Shown here: piece by piece, positions 40,844 through 49,206 of the stretch
Numbering within the stretch: position 1 is the first letter of the stretch
Layout: the number at the start of each line of letters is the position of its first letter
Source: Gammaproteobacteria bacterium
GTDB taxonomy: Bacteria; Pseudomonadota; Gammaproteobacteria; Burkholderiales; Sulfuricellaceae
Assembly: GCA_018824405.1 (NCBI GenBank)
Contig: JAHJGO010000026.1
Span: 62,001 to 126,000 of the forward strand
Direction: 5' to 3'
Length of the DNA stretch: 64,000 nt
Notes under the pieces: generated by a model
Seen by the model: the letters and a program-made list of their open reading frames with translations, nothing else
What the model was told of the DNA's origin: nothing
The model's database searches: none
Made by a program: the position numbers and the translations under genes

Positions 40844-41629
40844 TTACCAGAGTTTCCACCAGGGCTTTGCTTCCTGGGTTATTTCTCCAAGATACTTGCT
40901 GTTGGGGTGGTTTTTGACCAGCACCCTGCGTGCGTCGTCACGCAATTCAATCAGGCCCAGAGCGTCATAGGATTTGACCATGATGGCCAGAGCTTCTTCT
41001 GTAGCCGGGGCCTGAGGGTAATGTTGCAGGGCTGCCTGGGCACGATTCACTGCTGCCACATGGGCGCCGCGCCGTGCGTAGTAGCGTGCGACGTGTACTT
41101 CATTCGAAGCAAGCGCATTGACCAGGTAATTCATGCGTAGTGTCGCATCTGGTGTGTATTTGCTGTTTGGAAAGCGGGTTACCAGTTCCTTGAAGGCGTC
41201 GAACGAGTCCTTGGCTGCCTTGGGATCGCGCTCCGAGAGGTCCTGATTGGCGATGGCGCCCAGCAGTCCCAGGTCTTCATTGAAATTGGCCAAGCCTTTC
41301 AGGTAGTAGGCATAGTCTACATTGGGGTGATTGGGGTGCAGCTTGATGAAGCGATCGCAGGCGGCAATGGCAGAAATCGGTTCATTGTCCTTGAAATAGG
41401 CATAAGCCACCTCAAGTTGGGACTGCTGGGCATAACGGCCATAGGGGTAGCGCGCTTCAAGGGTTTCGAAATACTTGATGGCCTTGGTGTAATTGCCATC
41501 GCCCATCTCGCTCTTGGCTTCCGAGTAGAGCTTCTGGGCCGACCAGCCCTTGGTTTCATCCTGGGTTTCAGGGAAAAGACCGCATCCGGCCACCAGAACC
41601 AGCAAAATTAACGCTAAACTACGCTTCAT
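40844..41629 (-). CDS. bamD: Outer-membrane protein assembly factor BamD
   Basis: Essential lipoprotein of the BAM complex. From ATG 41629 it has 261 residues with signal and lipobox LVAGC (Cys16) and TPR repeats (SEMGDGNYTKAIKYFETLEA, FKDNEPISAIAACDRFIKLH). An in-frame ATG 12 bases upstream is possible. GGA about 10 bases before 41629 and a TATAAT at 41661-41656 support this start region. The start codon lies within the same CATG as the start of divergent rluD. Confidence 0.93.
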   Translation of the reverse strand: MKRSLALILLVLVAGCGLFPETQDETKGWSAQKLYSEAKSEMGDGNYTKAIKYFETLEARYPYGRYAQQSQLEVAYAYFKDNEPISAIAACDRFIKLHPNHPNVDYAYYLKGLANFNEDLGLLGAIANQDLSERDPKAAKDSFDAFKELVTRFPNSKYTPDATLRMNYLVNALASNEVHVARYYARRGAHVAAVNRAQAALQHYPQAPATEEALAIMVKSYDALGLIELRDDARRVLVKNHPNSKYLGEITQEAKPWWKLW

Positions 41630-42617
41630 GACTGAATCCATCCAAAAGTTGACCGATTATAACCGAAACGACCCCCAACTCCAGCCTCTTCAACTGGAGA
41701 TTCCCGCTGACTGCAGCGGCCTGCGTCTGGATCAGGCTCTTTCGAACTTGCTGCCGGAATATTCCCGCAGCCGCCTGCAAAACTGGATCAAGGAGGGCCA
41801 TGTCACCTTGAATGGCGAGGTTGTCTCAACCAGAAAGACCGTGTGGGAAGGTGATCAGGCCGAGGTGCGAACGCAACTGGCAGCGGAAGAACTGGCTTTT
41901 CAGCCCGAGGATATCGCGCTCGACATCGTGTACGAAGATGATGCGTTGCTGGTGATCAACAAGCCCGCCGGGCTGGTGGTTCACCCCGGCAGCGGCAACT
42001 GGCAGGGTACCATGCTCAATGCGCTGTTGCACCACGCCCCCCGGTTGGCGGGCATTCCCCGCGCCGGCATCGTGCACCGGCTAGACAAGGACACCAGCGG
42101 CCTGCTGGTGGTGGCAAAAACGCTCACTGCTCAGACCGATCTGGTGCGCCAGTTGCAGGCACATACGGTGAAGCGCGAATATCTTGCCGTTATTCAGGGG
42201 CGACCAGAAAGAGATGGCAGTGTCGATGCGCCGATCGGGCGTCATCCTTCACAGCGTACCAAAATGACCGTGATTTCAGGTGGCAAGCCAGCCATGACCC
42301 ATTTCGTGGTGGAAGAGTGGTTCGCGCATCATTCACTGGTTCGCTGCCAGCTCGAAACCGGACGGACGCATCAGATCCGGGTGCACATGCTGCACATCGG
42401 CCACCCAATGTTCGGCGACCCGGTGTATGCAGGCAAGGGCATGAATACCACCCCGGCATTGCGTGACATGATGAAGAAATTCAAGCGTCAGGCGCTGCAC
42501 GCCACACGCCTCGGTCTGATTCATCCGGATAGCGGAGAGGCTATGGAATGGAGTGTCGACATACCCGCCGACATGGCGCAGTTGCTGAAGGAATTGCGCA
42601 GCAACGCCGAGGAATGA
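41628..42617 (+). CDS. rluD: 23S rRNA pseudouridine 1911/1915/1917 synthase
   Basis: The 329 residues have an S4 domain (GLRLDQALSNLLPEYSRSRL) and a RluA-type catalytic domain with the active-site aspartate in GIVHRLDKDTSGLLVVAKT and LETGRTHQIRVHM. ATG 41628 is chosen because the open frame upstream overlaps bamD and is unconserved; no clear ribosome-binding site precedes it. Followed after seven bases by pgeF, the standard bamD/rluD/pgeF arrangement. Confidence 0.94.
   Translation: MTESIQKLTDYNRNDPQLQPLQLEIPADCSGLRLDQALSNLLPEYSRSRLQNWIKEGHVTLNGEVVSTRKTVWEGDQAEVRTQLAAEELAFQPEDIALDIVYEDDALLVINKPAGLVVHPGSGNWQGTMLNALLHHAPRLAGIPRAGIVHRLDKDTSGLLVVAKTLTAQTDLVRQLQAHTVKREYLAVIQGRPERDGSVDAPIGRHPSQRTKMTVISGGKPAMTHFVVEEWFAHHSLVRCQLETGRTHQIRVHMLHIGHPMFGDPVYAGKGMNTTPALRDMMKKFKRQALHATRLGLIHPDSGEAMEWSVDIPADMAQLLKELRSNAEE
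41656..41661 (-). promoter_or_regulatory. -10 element candidate for bamD
   Basis: TATAAT on the minus strand, inside the first codons of rluD, 26 bases before the bamD ATG. The -35 position is weak (CTGGAG at 17-base spacing). Confidence 0.35.
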
Positions 42618-42624
42618 GCAGCAG

Positions 42625-43374
42625 ATGGATTTTCTGATTCCCGACTGGCCGGCGCCTGATCATGTTCAGGCAAGGGTGACGACGCGGCGCGGCGGGGTGA
42701 GCGCCGCCCCTTATGCCAGCTTAAACCTGGGCGACCATGTCGGGGACGATCCCGCGGCTGTGGCCGCAAATCGAGCTGAACTGCGTGCATATCTGCCAGC
42801 AGAGCCGCTGTGGTTGAAACAGATTCATGGCTGCGGCATCGCCACTGCAGATCAGGTTGCGGGTATACCCGAAGCAGATGGCAGCATCAGTCGTCAAACG
42901 GGCCGTATTTGTGCCGTTCTGACGGCTGATTGCCTGCCTGTTCTTTTTTGTGACCGGGCAGGCATGGTCGTCGCCGCTGCGCATGCCGGTTGGCGTGGCC
43001 TGGCGGATGGTGTGCTGGAAGCGGCAGTGGCAGCCATGGTTGTCGAGCCTGGCGAAATTCTGGCCTGGCTCGGCCCGGCCATCGGCCCGCAGGCGTTCGA
43101 AGTGGGTGAGGAAGTGCGGCAAGCATTTATGGCGCAGGACCCCGCAGCCGCGTCGGCCTTTGTGCCTTCGCCTCAAACCCCTCATTCTCCGGCCAGACCC
43201 GGCAAGTGGCTGGCCGATATCTATTCGCTGGCGCGGCAGAGATTGGCGCGGGCAGGAGTGAAACAGGTTTTTGGCGGTGATTTTTGCACGTATACCGATG
43301 CGGAACGTTTTTATTCCTATCGACGCGACGGCGCGACTGGCCGTATGGCTTCTCTGCTGTGGCTTGACAGCTGA
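42625..43374 (+). CDS. pgeF: Peptidoglycan editing factor PgeF (YfiH, laccase-domain)
   Basis: In E. coli this family prevents misincorporation of L-Ser into peptidoglycan; in other bacteria it is described as a purine nucleoside phosphorylase or oxidoreductase. The 249 residues carry the family metal-site segments LKQIHGCGI, VLTADCLPVLFCD and AAHAGWRGLADGVL. It follows rluD. Confidence 0.93.
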   Translation: MDFLIPDWPAPDHVQARVTTRRGGVSAAPYASLNLGDHVGDDPAAVAANRAELRAYLPAEPLWLKQIHGCGIATADQVAGIPEADGSISRQTGRICAVLTADCLPVLFCDRAGMVVAAAHAGWRGLADGVLEAAVAAMVVEPGEILAWLGPAIGPQAFEVGEEVRQAFMAQDPAAASAFVPSPQTPHSPARPGKWLADIYSLARQRLARAGVKQVFGGDFCTYTDAERFYSYRRDGATGRMASLLWLDS

Positions 43375-43412
43375 CGTATAATCTCCTTTTTTGAAAAAAT
43401 AACACCCATTTT

Positions 43413-44189
43413 ATGTCCACACTAACCTGGATCATTGTCGCCAGCCTGCTCGGTGGAGCCTTAAGTGTTGCCGCTGCCGCACTGTTTGCTTTTTCTGCAC
43501 GCGCTTCGATGGTGCCGCTGTTGGTGAGCTATGCGATTGGCGCCTTGCTGGGTGCAGTATTTCTGGAGATTCTGCCGCACGCCTTCGAGTTGAACAGTGA
43601 TGTGCATACCATGGCGGGAACGGTCCTGTTTGGCATCCTGCTGTTTTTTACTTTGGAAAAATTGGTGCTGTGGCGCCATTGCCACCATACCGACGAGTGC
43701 GAAGTACACGGCATTCATGACGGACATACCGATCACGGTCGAAGCGGCATGATGATCATGGTGGGGGATACTTTCCACAATTTTGTAGATGGTATTCTGA
43801 TTGCTGCCGCCTTCATGGTGGATGTGCAGGTGGGCATCGTGACTTCGCTGGCCATCATCGCGCACGAGATTCCACAAGAGGTGGGCGATTTCCTGATTCT
43901 GCTGCATTCCGGCTATACCAGGCGTCAGGCGTTTACCTTCAATCTGCTGTCGAGCATGGCAACGCTGGTGGGTGGTGTGCTGGCATATTTTGCCCTGCAA
44001 TCGATGCAGGGAGTGGTGCCTTATTTCCTCGGCATTGCCGCGGCCAGCATGATTTATGTGGCGGTGGCGGACCTGATTCCTGGCCTGCACAAGCGTCCGG
44101 AAATCAAGGCGACTATCCAGCAGGTGACACTAATCGGGCTTGGTATCGGTACCATCTGGCTGGTCGGCGTTCTGCTTGGCAGCCATTGA
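43413..44189 (+). CDS. ZIP-family divalent metal transporter
   Basis: A 258-residue membrane protein with seven to eight helices. The paired metal-site helices are present: HNFVDGILIAA (TM4) and HEIPQEVGDFLIL (TM5), together with a histidine-rich loop (HCHHTDECEVHGIHDGHTDH) before them. Probably imports Zn, Mn or Fe; direction and substrate cannot be told from sequence. The last 60 bases overlap a small minus-strand gene. Confidence 0.9.
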   Translation: MSTLTWIIVASLLGGALSVAAAALFAFSARASMVPLLVSYAIGALLGAVFLEILPHAFELNSDVHTMAGTVLFGILLFFTLEKLVLWRHCHHTDECEVHGIHDGHTDHGRSGMMIMVGDTFHNFVDGILIAAAFMVDVQVGIVTSLAIIAHEIPQEVGDFLILLHSGYTRRQAFTFNLLSSMATLVGGVLAYFALQSMQGVVPYFLGIAAASMIYVAVADLIPGLHKRPEIKATIQQVTLIGLGIGTIWLVGVLLGSH

Positions 44190-44342
44190 ACGCCTGCGCT
44201 GAGGCGTGCCGAAGAGCCAGAGAAAAATGGCCAGCGGCACCAGTCCATAAAAAAGGAAAGTCATCAGTCCGGCGATAAAGCTGGTTTCGGTGACAGACAT
44301 CATCACTACTACATATAGCCAGCCGATGGCGACGATGTACAT
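44130..44342 (-). CDS. Small two-helix membrane protein after glnE
   Basis: A 70-residue protein whose ATG directly follows the glnE stop (TAGATG). It has two hydrophobic helices (IVAIGWLYVVVMMSV and GLMTFLFYGLVPLAIFLWLF) and a short hydrophilic tail rich in R, K, Q and D. I believe similar short proteins occur in other betaproteobacteria, but I cannot name a family. The 3' 60 bases lie opposite the end of the ZIP gene. Confidence 0.65.
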   Translation of the reverse strand: MYIVAIGWLYVVVMMSVTETSFIAGLMTFLFYGLVPLAIFLWLFGTPQRRRSMAAKQNADQPDGTDTKPD

Positions 44343-47057
44343 CTAGGTTTCCTCAAACACGGTTTGCCACAGCGCCTTTACCCCAGACACGAAAGGTGCC
44401 GCCTGCTCGGCTGTGATGCGGGCATATTCGGAACTCTGCAGGCGCAGTGCATGCTGCCACTGGCGAAAATGGCGGTAGGCGTCGCGTGCGCTCTCGGCCT
44501 GTTCGACCGAAATTAAACCCAGTTCCGCAGCAAGGCTGAGCAACGCCAGATTGCCGATATTGCGCGTCAGTTCCGGGTGTTTGTGGGCATGGGCGAGGAC
44601 CAGATACTGCACCGTAAATTCCACGTCGATGATGCCGCCACGGTCATGCTTGAGGTCGAACTGGCCGCTGTTGTTGGGATGGGCGTCGAGCATTTTCTGA
44701 CGCATTTCCAGCACTTCTTTTTTCAGCGCCGCAGTATCGCGTTCGCGAATCAGTACTTCATGGCGAATCTGTTCGAAACGCGCGCCGATTTCCGCATCGC
44801 CGGCGCAATACCGGGCGCGCGTCAGGGCCTGGTGTTCCCACACCCAGGCCTGGGTGTGCTGATACTGGGTAAAGGCGTCGACCGAGCTGACCAGGAGCCC
44901 GCTGGCGCCGTTGGGTCTGAGACGCAAGTCCGTGTCGTAGAGCATGCCGGCGGGGGTCAGGCTGGTGAGCCAGGAATTCATGCGCTGCCCCAGCTTGGCA
45001 TAAACCTCCGCGGCTTCCTGTGCATCATCGTCGTAGAGGAAAATAATATCCAGGTCGGAGACATAGCCGATTTCCTTGCCGCCCAGCTTGCCGTAACCGA
45101 TGATCGAGAAACGCGGCTGATCGCGGTGCCTGACGCGCAAACCCTGCCAGCACAGGCGCAGAGTTTCATCCAGGATCATGTCCGCCAGATCGCTGAGGTG
45201 ATCGGAGAGCCGTTCGAGCGGCAACACCTCAGCCAGATCCTGGGCAACCAGGCGGAAAATCTGGGTCTGCTTGAAGTGGCGCAGGATATCCATCTGTCTT
45301 TCGGTGTCGCCCTCGGCGCCATCCAGCAAGGCGCGCAGTTCGGCTTTGGCTTTTTCGCGGTCCGGGGCCGCGTGAAGCGTGCGAATATCGAGCAGTTCAT
45401 CCAGCAGCACCGGGTGCTGGGTGAGATAGTCGGAGACCCACGGGCTGGTGCTGCACAGCCGGGCAACCTGGTTTAGTGTCTGCGGATATTCCAGCAGCAG
45501 GGCAAGGTAGGCGGCACGGCGGCTGATGTTTTCCAGCAGCCGGAGAATGCGCTCCAGTGTTTCGTCGGGGTTGGGGAAGGACGCCGCAACTTCAATCAGC
45601 GGCGGCAGCAGGGCATCGAAACGGCTGCGGCTGGTATCCGGCAGCTGTTTGTAGCGATTGCTCTGGCGCAGGCTGGCCAAGCGCTGGAATGTTCCGCTCC
45701 CATCCTTGTAACCCAGTTCCTCGAGCCGGCCAGCAGCATCGGTATCTTCCAGCGACCCCTGCCACAGTCCGGTTAAGGGATGGCTCTGCTGCTGGCTGTG
45801 CGGTGCGGCGAACACCTGTTCGAAATGACGCGTCACTTTCTGGCGATGAACATTGAGCGCCGCAAAAAAATCATGCCAGTTATCAAAATGCATGGCTGAT
45901 GCAATCAGCTGGCGGTCACTTTCGTTGCCGGGCAGGGTCTGGGTCTGGGCGTCCTCGAGATATTGCAGGCGGTGTTCCAGATTGCGCAGAAAGACATAGG
46001 CTTCGCGCAATTCATAGACGGCCTTGGGCTGCATCAGCTCGCGCTGGGCGATCAGGTCCATGGCTTCCAGGGTGGAGCGCGTCTGCAAGGCTGGTTCCTT
46101 GCCGCCGCGGATCAGCTGGAATACCTGGGTGATGAATTCGATTTCGCGGATGCCGCCGGGGCCGAGTTTGATATTGTCGTCAAGTTCGCGGCGCTGCACT
46201 TCGCGGCGGATTTGCGCATGCAGTTCGCGCATCGAGGAAAAGGCGCCGAAATCCAGGTACTTGCGGAACACGAAAGGGCGCAGCATGTCAGCCAGCTCCT
46301 GATACTGACTGCCGCAGATGGGGCGGCCCTTGATCCAGGCATAACGCTCCCATTCCCGGCCCTGGGTGAGATAGTAGTTCTCCAGCATGGCAAAGCTGGC
46401 CACCAGCGGCCCGGAATCGCCATAGGGCCGCAGCCGCATGTCGACGCGAAAGACAAAGCCATCCTGCGTGTTCTCGTTCAGGGCGGTGATCAGTTTCTTG
46501 CCCAGCACGGTGAAATACTCGTGGTTGCTGACATGGCGGGGGCCGGTGGTTTCACCTTCTTCCGGATAGGCGAAAATCAGGTCGATATCCGACGAAACAT
46601 TGAGTTCGCCACCGCCCAGCTTGCCCATACCAACGACGATCAGATCCTGAAGGGTGCCACTTTCTTCACCGATGGGCTGACCATACTGTGCTTCCAGCCA
46701 GAGCGTCAAATGTTCAAGCGCACAAGCGGTTGTGATTTCGGCCAGTTGCGTGGCGTTGTCCATGACTTCGCGCAAGTCAGCCAGACCGCCGATATCGCGC
46801 ACGATCAGGCGCAGCATGACGCGCTTGCGCAGCATTCTCAGGGCGGATTTGAGGCTGGCTTCGTCGCTGATTTCGGCAGCGGCAAGCGCGGCTCTCATCG
46901 ATTCGGCATTCCAGGGGGTATGCAGATCGCTTTGCAGTTCGCTTTGCAGTTCATCCAGCAGGGGCGGGTTGCTTTGCGCCAGACGCTGCAAATAGCGGCT
47001 GTGATGTAACCCGGATTCGATGAGGGTCTGGTCGGATATGATCGATGGCGAGCTCAT
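44343..47057 (-). CDS. glnE: Bifunctional glutamine synthetase adenylyltransferase/deadenylase
   Basis: Adds AMP to or removes it from glutamine synthetase in response to PII. The 904 residues contain the two duplicated nucleotidyltransferase domains with GxG...DxD motifs: VGMGKLGGGELNVSSDIDLI (N-terminal deadenylase half, about 137) and IGYGKLGGKEIGYVSDLDII (C-terminal adenylylase half, about 650). Slightly shorter than the 946 residues of E. coli. Divergent from acs. Several long antisense frames on the plus strand here are shadows. Confidence 0.96.
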   Translation of the reverse strand: MSSPSIISDQTLIESGLHHSRYLQRLAQSNPPLLDELQSELQSDLHTPWNAESMRAALAAAEISDEASLKSALRMLRKRVMLRLIVRDIGGLADLREVMDNATQLAEITTACALEHLTLWLEAQYGQPIGEESGTLQDLIVVGMGKLGGGELNVSSDIDLIFAYPEEGETTGPRHVSNHEYFTVLGKKLITALNENTQDGFVFRVDMRLRPYGDSGPLVASFAMLENYYLTQGREWERYAWIKGRPICGSQYQELADMLRPFVFRKYLDFGAFSSMRELHAQIRREVQRRELDDNIKLGPGGIREIEFITQVFQLIRGGKEPALQTRSTLEAMDLIAQRELMQPKAVYELREAYVFLRNLEHRLQYLEDAQTQTLPGNESDRQLIASAMHFDNWHDFFAALNVHRQKVTRHFEQVFAAPHSQQQSHPLTGLWQGSLEDTDAAGRLEELGYKDGSGTFQRLASLRQSNRYKQLPDTSRSRFDALLPPLIEVAASFPNPDETLERILRLLENISRRAAYLALLLEYPQTLNQVARLCSTSPWVSDYLTQHPVLLDELLDIRTLHAAPDREKAKAELRALLDGAEGDTERQMDILRHFKQTQIFRLVAQDLAEVLPLERLSDHLSDLADMILDETLRLCWQGLRVRHRDQPRFSIIGYGKLGGKEIGYVSDLDIIFLYDDDAQEAAEVYAKLGQRMNSWLTSLTPAGMLYDTDLRLRPNGASGLLVSSVDAFTQYQHTQAWVWEHQALTRARYCAGDAEIGARFEQIRHEVLIRERDTAALKKEVLEMRQKMLDAHPNNSGQFDLKHDRGGIIDVEFTVQYLVLAHAHKHPELTRNIGNLALLSLAAELGLISVEQAESARDAYRHFRQWQHALRLQSSEYARITAEQAAPFVSGVKALWQTVFEET

Positions 47058-47170
47058 GATGAGTTTCTTGGTCTTGTATAAGATATATGATTTGGGTTGT
47101 GGAAAGCGCTGGCGTAAAGCGATATTATTAGCCGTTATTGTATCCCTAACCCGTTGAGGAGAAGAAAAAC

Positions 47171-49138
47171 ATGGCGTCGATTGAATCTGTGCTGCACGAA
47201 ACCCGCGTGTTTCCGCCGAGTGATGAATTTCAGGCTCAGGCCAATGTTTCCGGGATGTCAGCTTACAACGCGCTGTGTGCTCAGGCGGCGGAGGATTATG
47301 AGGGGTTCTGGGGCGGATTGGCGCGTGAGCACATCGAGTGGAAAAAACCTTTTACTCAAGTGCTGGATGAAAGCAAGGCGCCGTTTTACCGCTGGTTTCA
47401 CGATGGCGAGATGAATGTCTCCTACAATTGCCTCGACAAGCACCTGCCAACGCAGGGCGACAAAACCGCGATCATTTTCGAGGCGGACGACGGCAAGGTT
47501 ACGCATGTCAGCTACAAGGAACTGCACCAGCGCGTGTGCCAGTTTGCCAATGGCCTGAAGTCGCTCGACATCGTCAAGGGCGACCGCGTCATTATTTACA
47601 TGCCGATGTCGGTCGAGGCCGTGGTTGCCATGCAGGCTTGCGCCCGGATTGGCGCGATTCATTCCGTGGTGTTCGGTGGTTTCTCAGCCAAGAGCCTGCA
47701 CGAGCGCATTATCGATGCCGGCGCCAAGGCGATCATCACAGCTGACGAGAGTATGCGCGGCGGCAAGGCGATTCCGCTCAAGGCTGCGGTGGACGAGGCG
47801 CTCGCCACGGGCGGTTGCGAATGCGTCAGGAAAGTGGTGGTTTACCGCCGCAGTGGCGGCGCAACCAAATGGGATGCCGACCGTGACCTGTGGTGGCACG
47901 ATCTGGTCCAGAACCAGGCCGCAAGCTGCGAGCCGACCTGGGTGAGCGCGGAAGATCCTTTATTCATCCTTTACACTTCCGGTTCGACCGGAAAACCCAA
48001 GGGCGTACAGCACTCGACCGGCGGTTTTCTGCTCGGTGCCATTCTTTCCATGAAATGGGTGTTCGACTACAAGCCGAACGATATTTACTGGTGTACCGCC
48101 GACGTGGGCTGGATCACCGGCCATACTTATGTGGCCTATGGCCCGCTGGCGATGGGCGCTACCGAAGTGATTTTCGAGGGGATTCCTACTTACCCTGATG
48201 CCGGTCGTTTCTGGAAAGTGATCCAGGATCACAAGGTCACCACCTTCTACACCGCGCCTACGGCGATTCGCTCGCTGATCAAGCTGGGCGGTGATTTGCC
48301 CAAACAATACGATCTCTCCTCGCTGCGCCTGCTGGGCACGGTGGGTGAGCCGATCAACCCCGAAGCCTGGATGTGGTACCACGAGGTGGTGGGGCAGGAG
48401 CGCTGCCCCATTGTCGATACCTGGTGGCAGACCGAAACCGGCAGCCACATGATCGCGCCGCTGCCCGGCGCAGTGGAGACCAAGCCCGGTTCATGCACCT
48501 TGCCGTTGCCCGGCATCATGGTCGATATCGTGGACGAAGTCGGCCATCCGGTTGAGAAGGGCCATGGCGGATTCCTGGTGATCAAGCGGCCTTTCCCGTC
48601 GCAGCTGCGGACACTGTGGGGCGATCCTGAGCGTTTCAAGAAGACCTATTTTCCCGAGGAACTGGGCGGCAAGTATTACCTCGCTGGCGATTCTTCTCAC
48701 CGCGACAATGACGGTTATTACTGGATCATGGGCCGCATCGACGACGTGCTGAACGTTTCCGGGCACCGACTCGGGACCATGGAGATCGAATCTGCCCTGG
48801 TGGCCAATCCGCTGGTGGCGGAGGCGGCTGTGGTGGGCAAGCCACATGAAATCAAGGGTGAATCCGTGGTGGCCTATGTGGTGCTGAAAGGTGCCCGGCC
48901 TGAAGGCGATGCGGCCAGGCAGATTGCTGCTCAACTTCGTGACTGGGTGGGCAAGGAAATCGGGCCTATTGCCAAGCCGGACGAAATTCGTTTTGGTGAC
49001 AATCTGCCCAAGACGCGTTCAGGCAAGATTATGCGGCGTCTGTTGCGCGCACTGGCGAAGGGCGAAGAGATTACGTCCGACACGTCAACACTTGAAAACC
49101 CAGCGATCCTGGAGCAACTCAAGGCCGCAGTCAAGTAA
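47171..49138 (+). CDS. acs: Acetyl-CoA synthetase
   Basis: Activates acetate to acetyl-CoA via acetyl-AMP. The 655 residues have the P-loop [14 protein letters not shown], the adenylate motif [32 protein letters not shown] and the regulatory lysine in [14 protein letters not shown] that is acetylated in other Acs proteins. GAGGAG sits before the ATG. Ends at a terminator. Confidence 0.96.
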   Translation: MASIESVLHETRVFPPSDEFQAQANVSGMSAYNALCAQAAEDYEGFWGGLAREHIEWKKPFTQVLDESKAPFYRWFHDGEMNVSYNCLDKHLPTQGDKTAIIFEADDGKVTHVSYKELHQRVCQFANGLKSLDIVKGDRVIIYMPMSVEAVVAMQACARIGAIHSVVFGGFSAKSLHERIIDAGAKAIITADESMRGGKAIPLKAAVDEALATGGCECVRKVVVYRRSGGATKWDADRDLWWHDLVQNQAASCEPTWVSAEDPLFILYTSGSTGKPKGVQHSTGGFLLGAILSMKWVFDYKPNDIYWCTADVGWITGHTYVAYGPLAMGATEVIFEGIPTYPDAGRFWKVIQDHKVTTFYTAPTAIRSLIKLGGDLPKQYDLSSLRLLGTVGEPINPEAWMWYHEVVGQERCPIVDTWWQTETGSHMIAPLPGAVETKPGSCTLPLPGIMVDIVDEVGHPVEKGHGGFLVIKRPFPSQLRTLWGDPERFKKTYFPEELGGKYYLAGDSSHRDNDGYYWIMGRIDDVLNVSGHRLGTMEIESALVANPLVAEAAVVGKPHEIKGESVVAYVVLKGARPEGDAARQIAAQLRDWVGKEIGPIAKPDEIRFGDNLPKTRSGKIMRRLLRALAKGEEITSDTSTLENPAILEQLKAAVK

Positions 49139-49159
49139 GCGATACCCGGCGTATAATTG

Positions 49160-49193
49160 AACCGCAGTGGAATCTTTCCTCTGCGGTTTTTTT
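49160..49193 (+). terminator. Rho-independent terminator of acs
   Basis: The arms AACCGCAG (49160-49167) and CTGCGGT (49181-49187) form a GC-rich stem followed by seven T (49187-49193). It ends just before the yhdP start at 49207. Confidence 0.85.
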
Positions 49194-49206
49194 ATTCCAA
49201 GAAGCT

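Noticed and set aside
44577-47009. Long plus-strand frames (299 and 348 codons) opposite glnE
   Set aside because: Both lie opposite conserved nucleotidyltransferase domains; products look like reverse-complement shadows of glnE.
47058-47170. Sigma-54 or other named promoter between glnE and acs
   Set aside because: No GG-N10-GC element of the sigma-54 type fits; the TTGTGG and TATTAT hexamers are 20 bases apart, too far for sigma-70.
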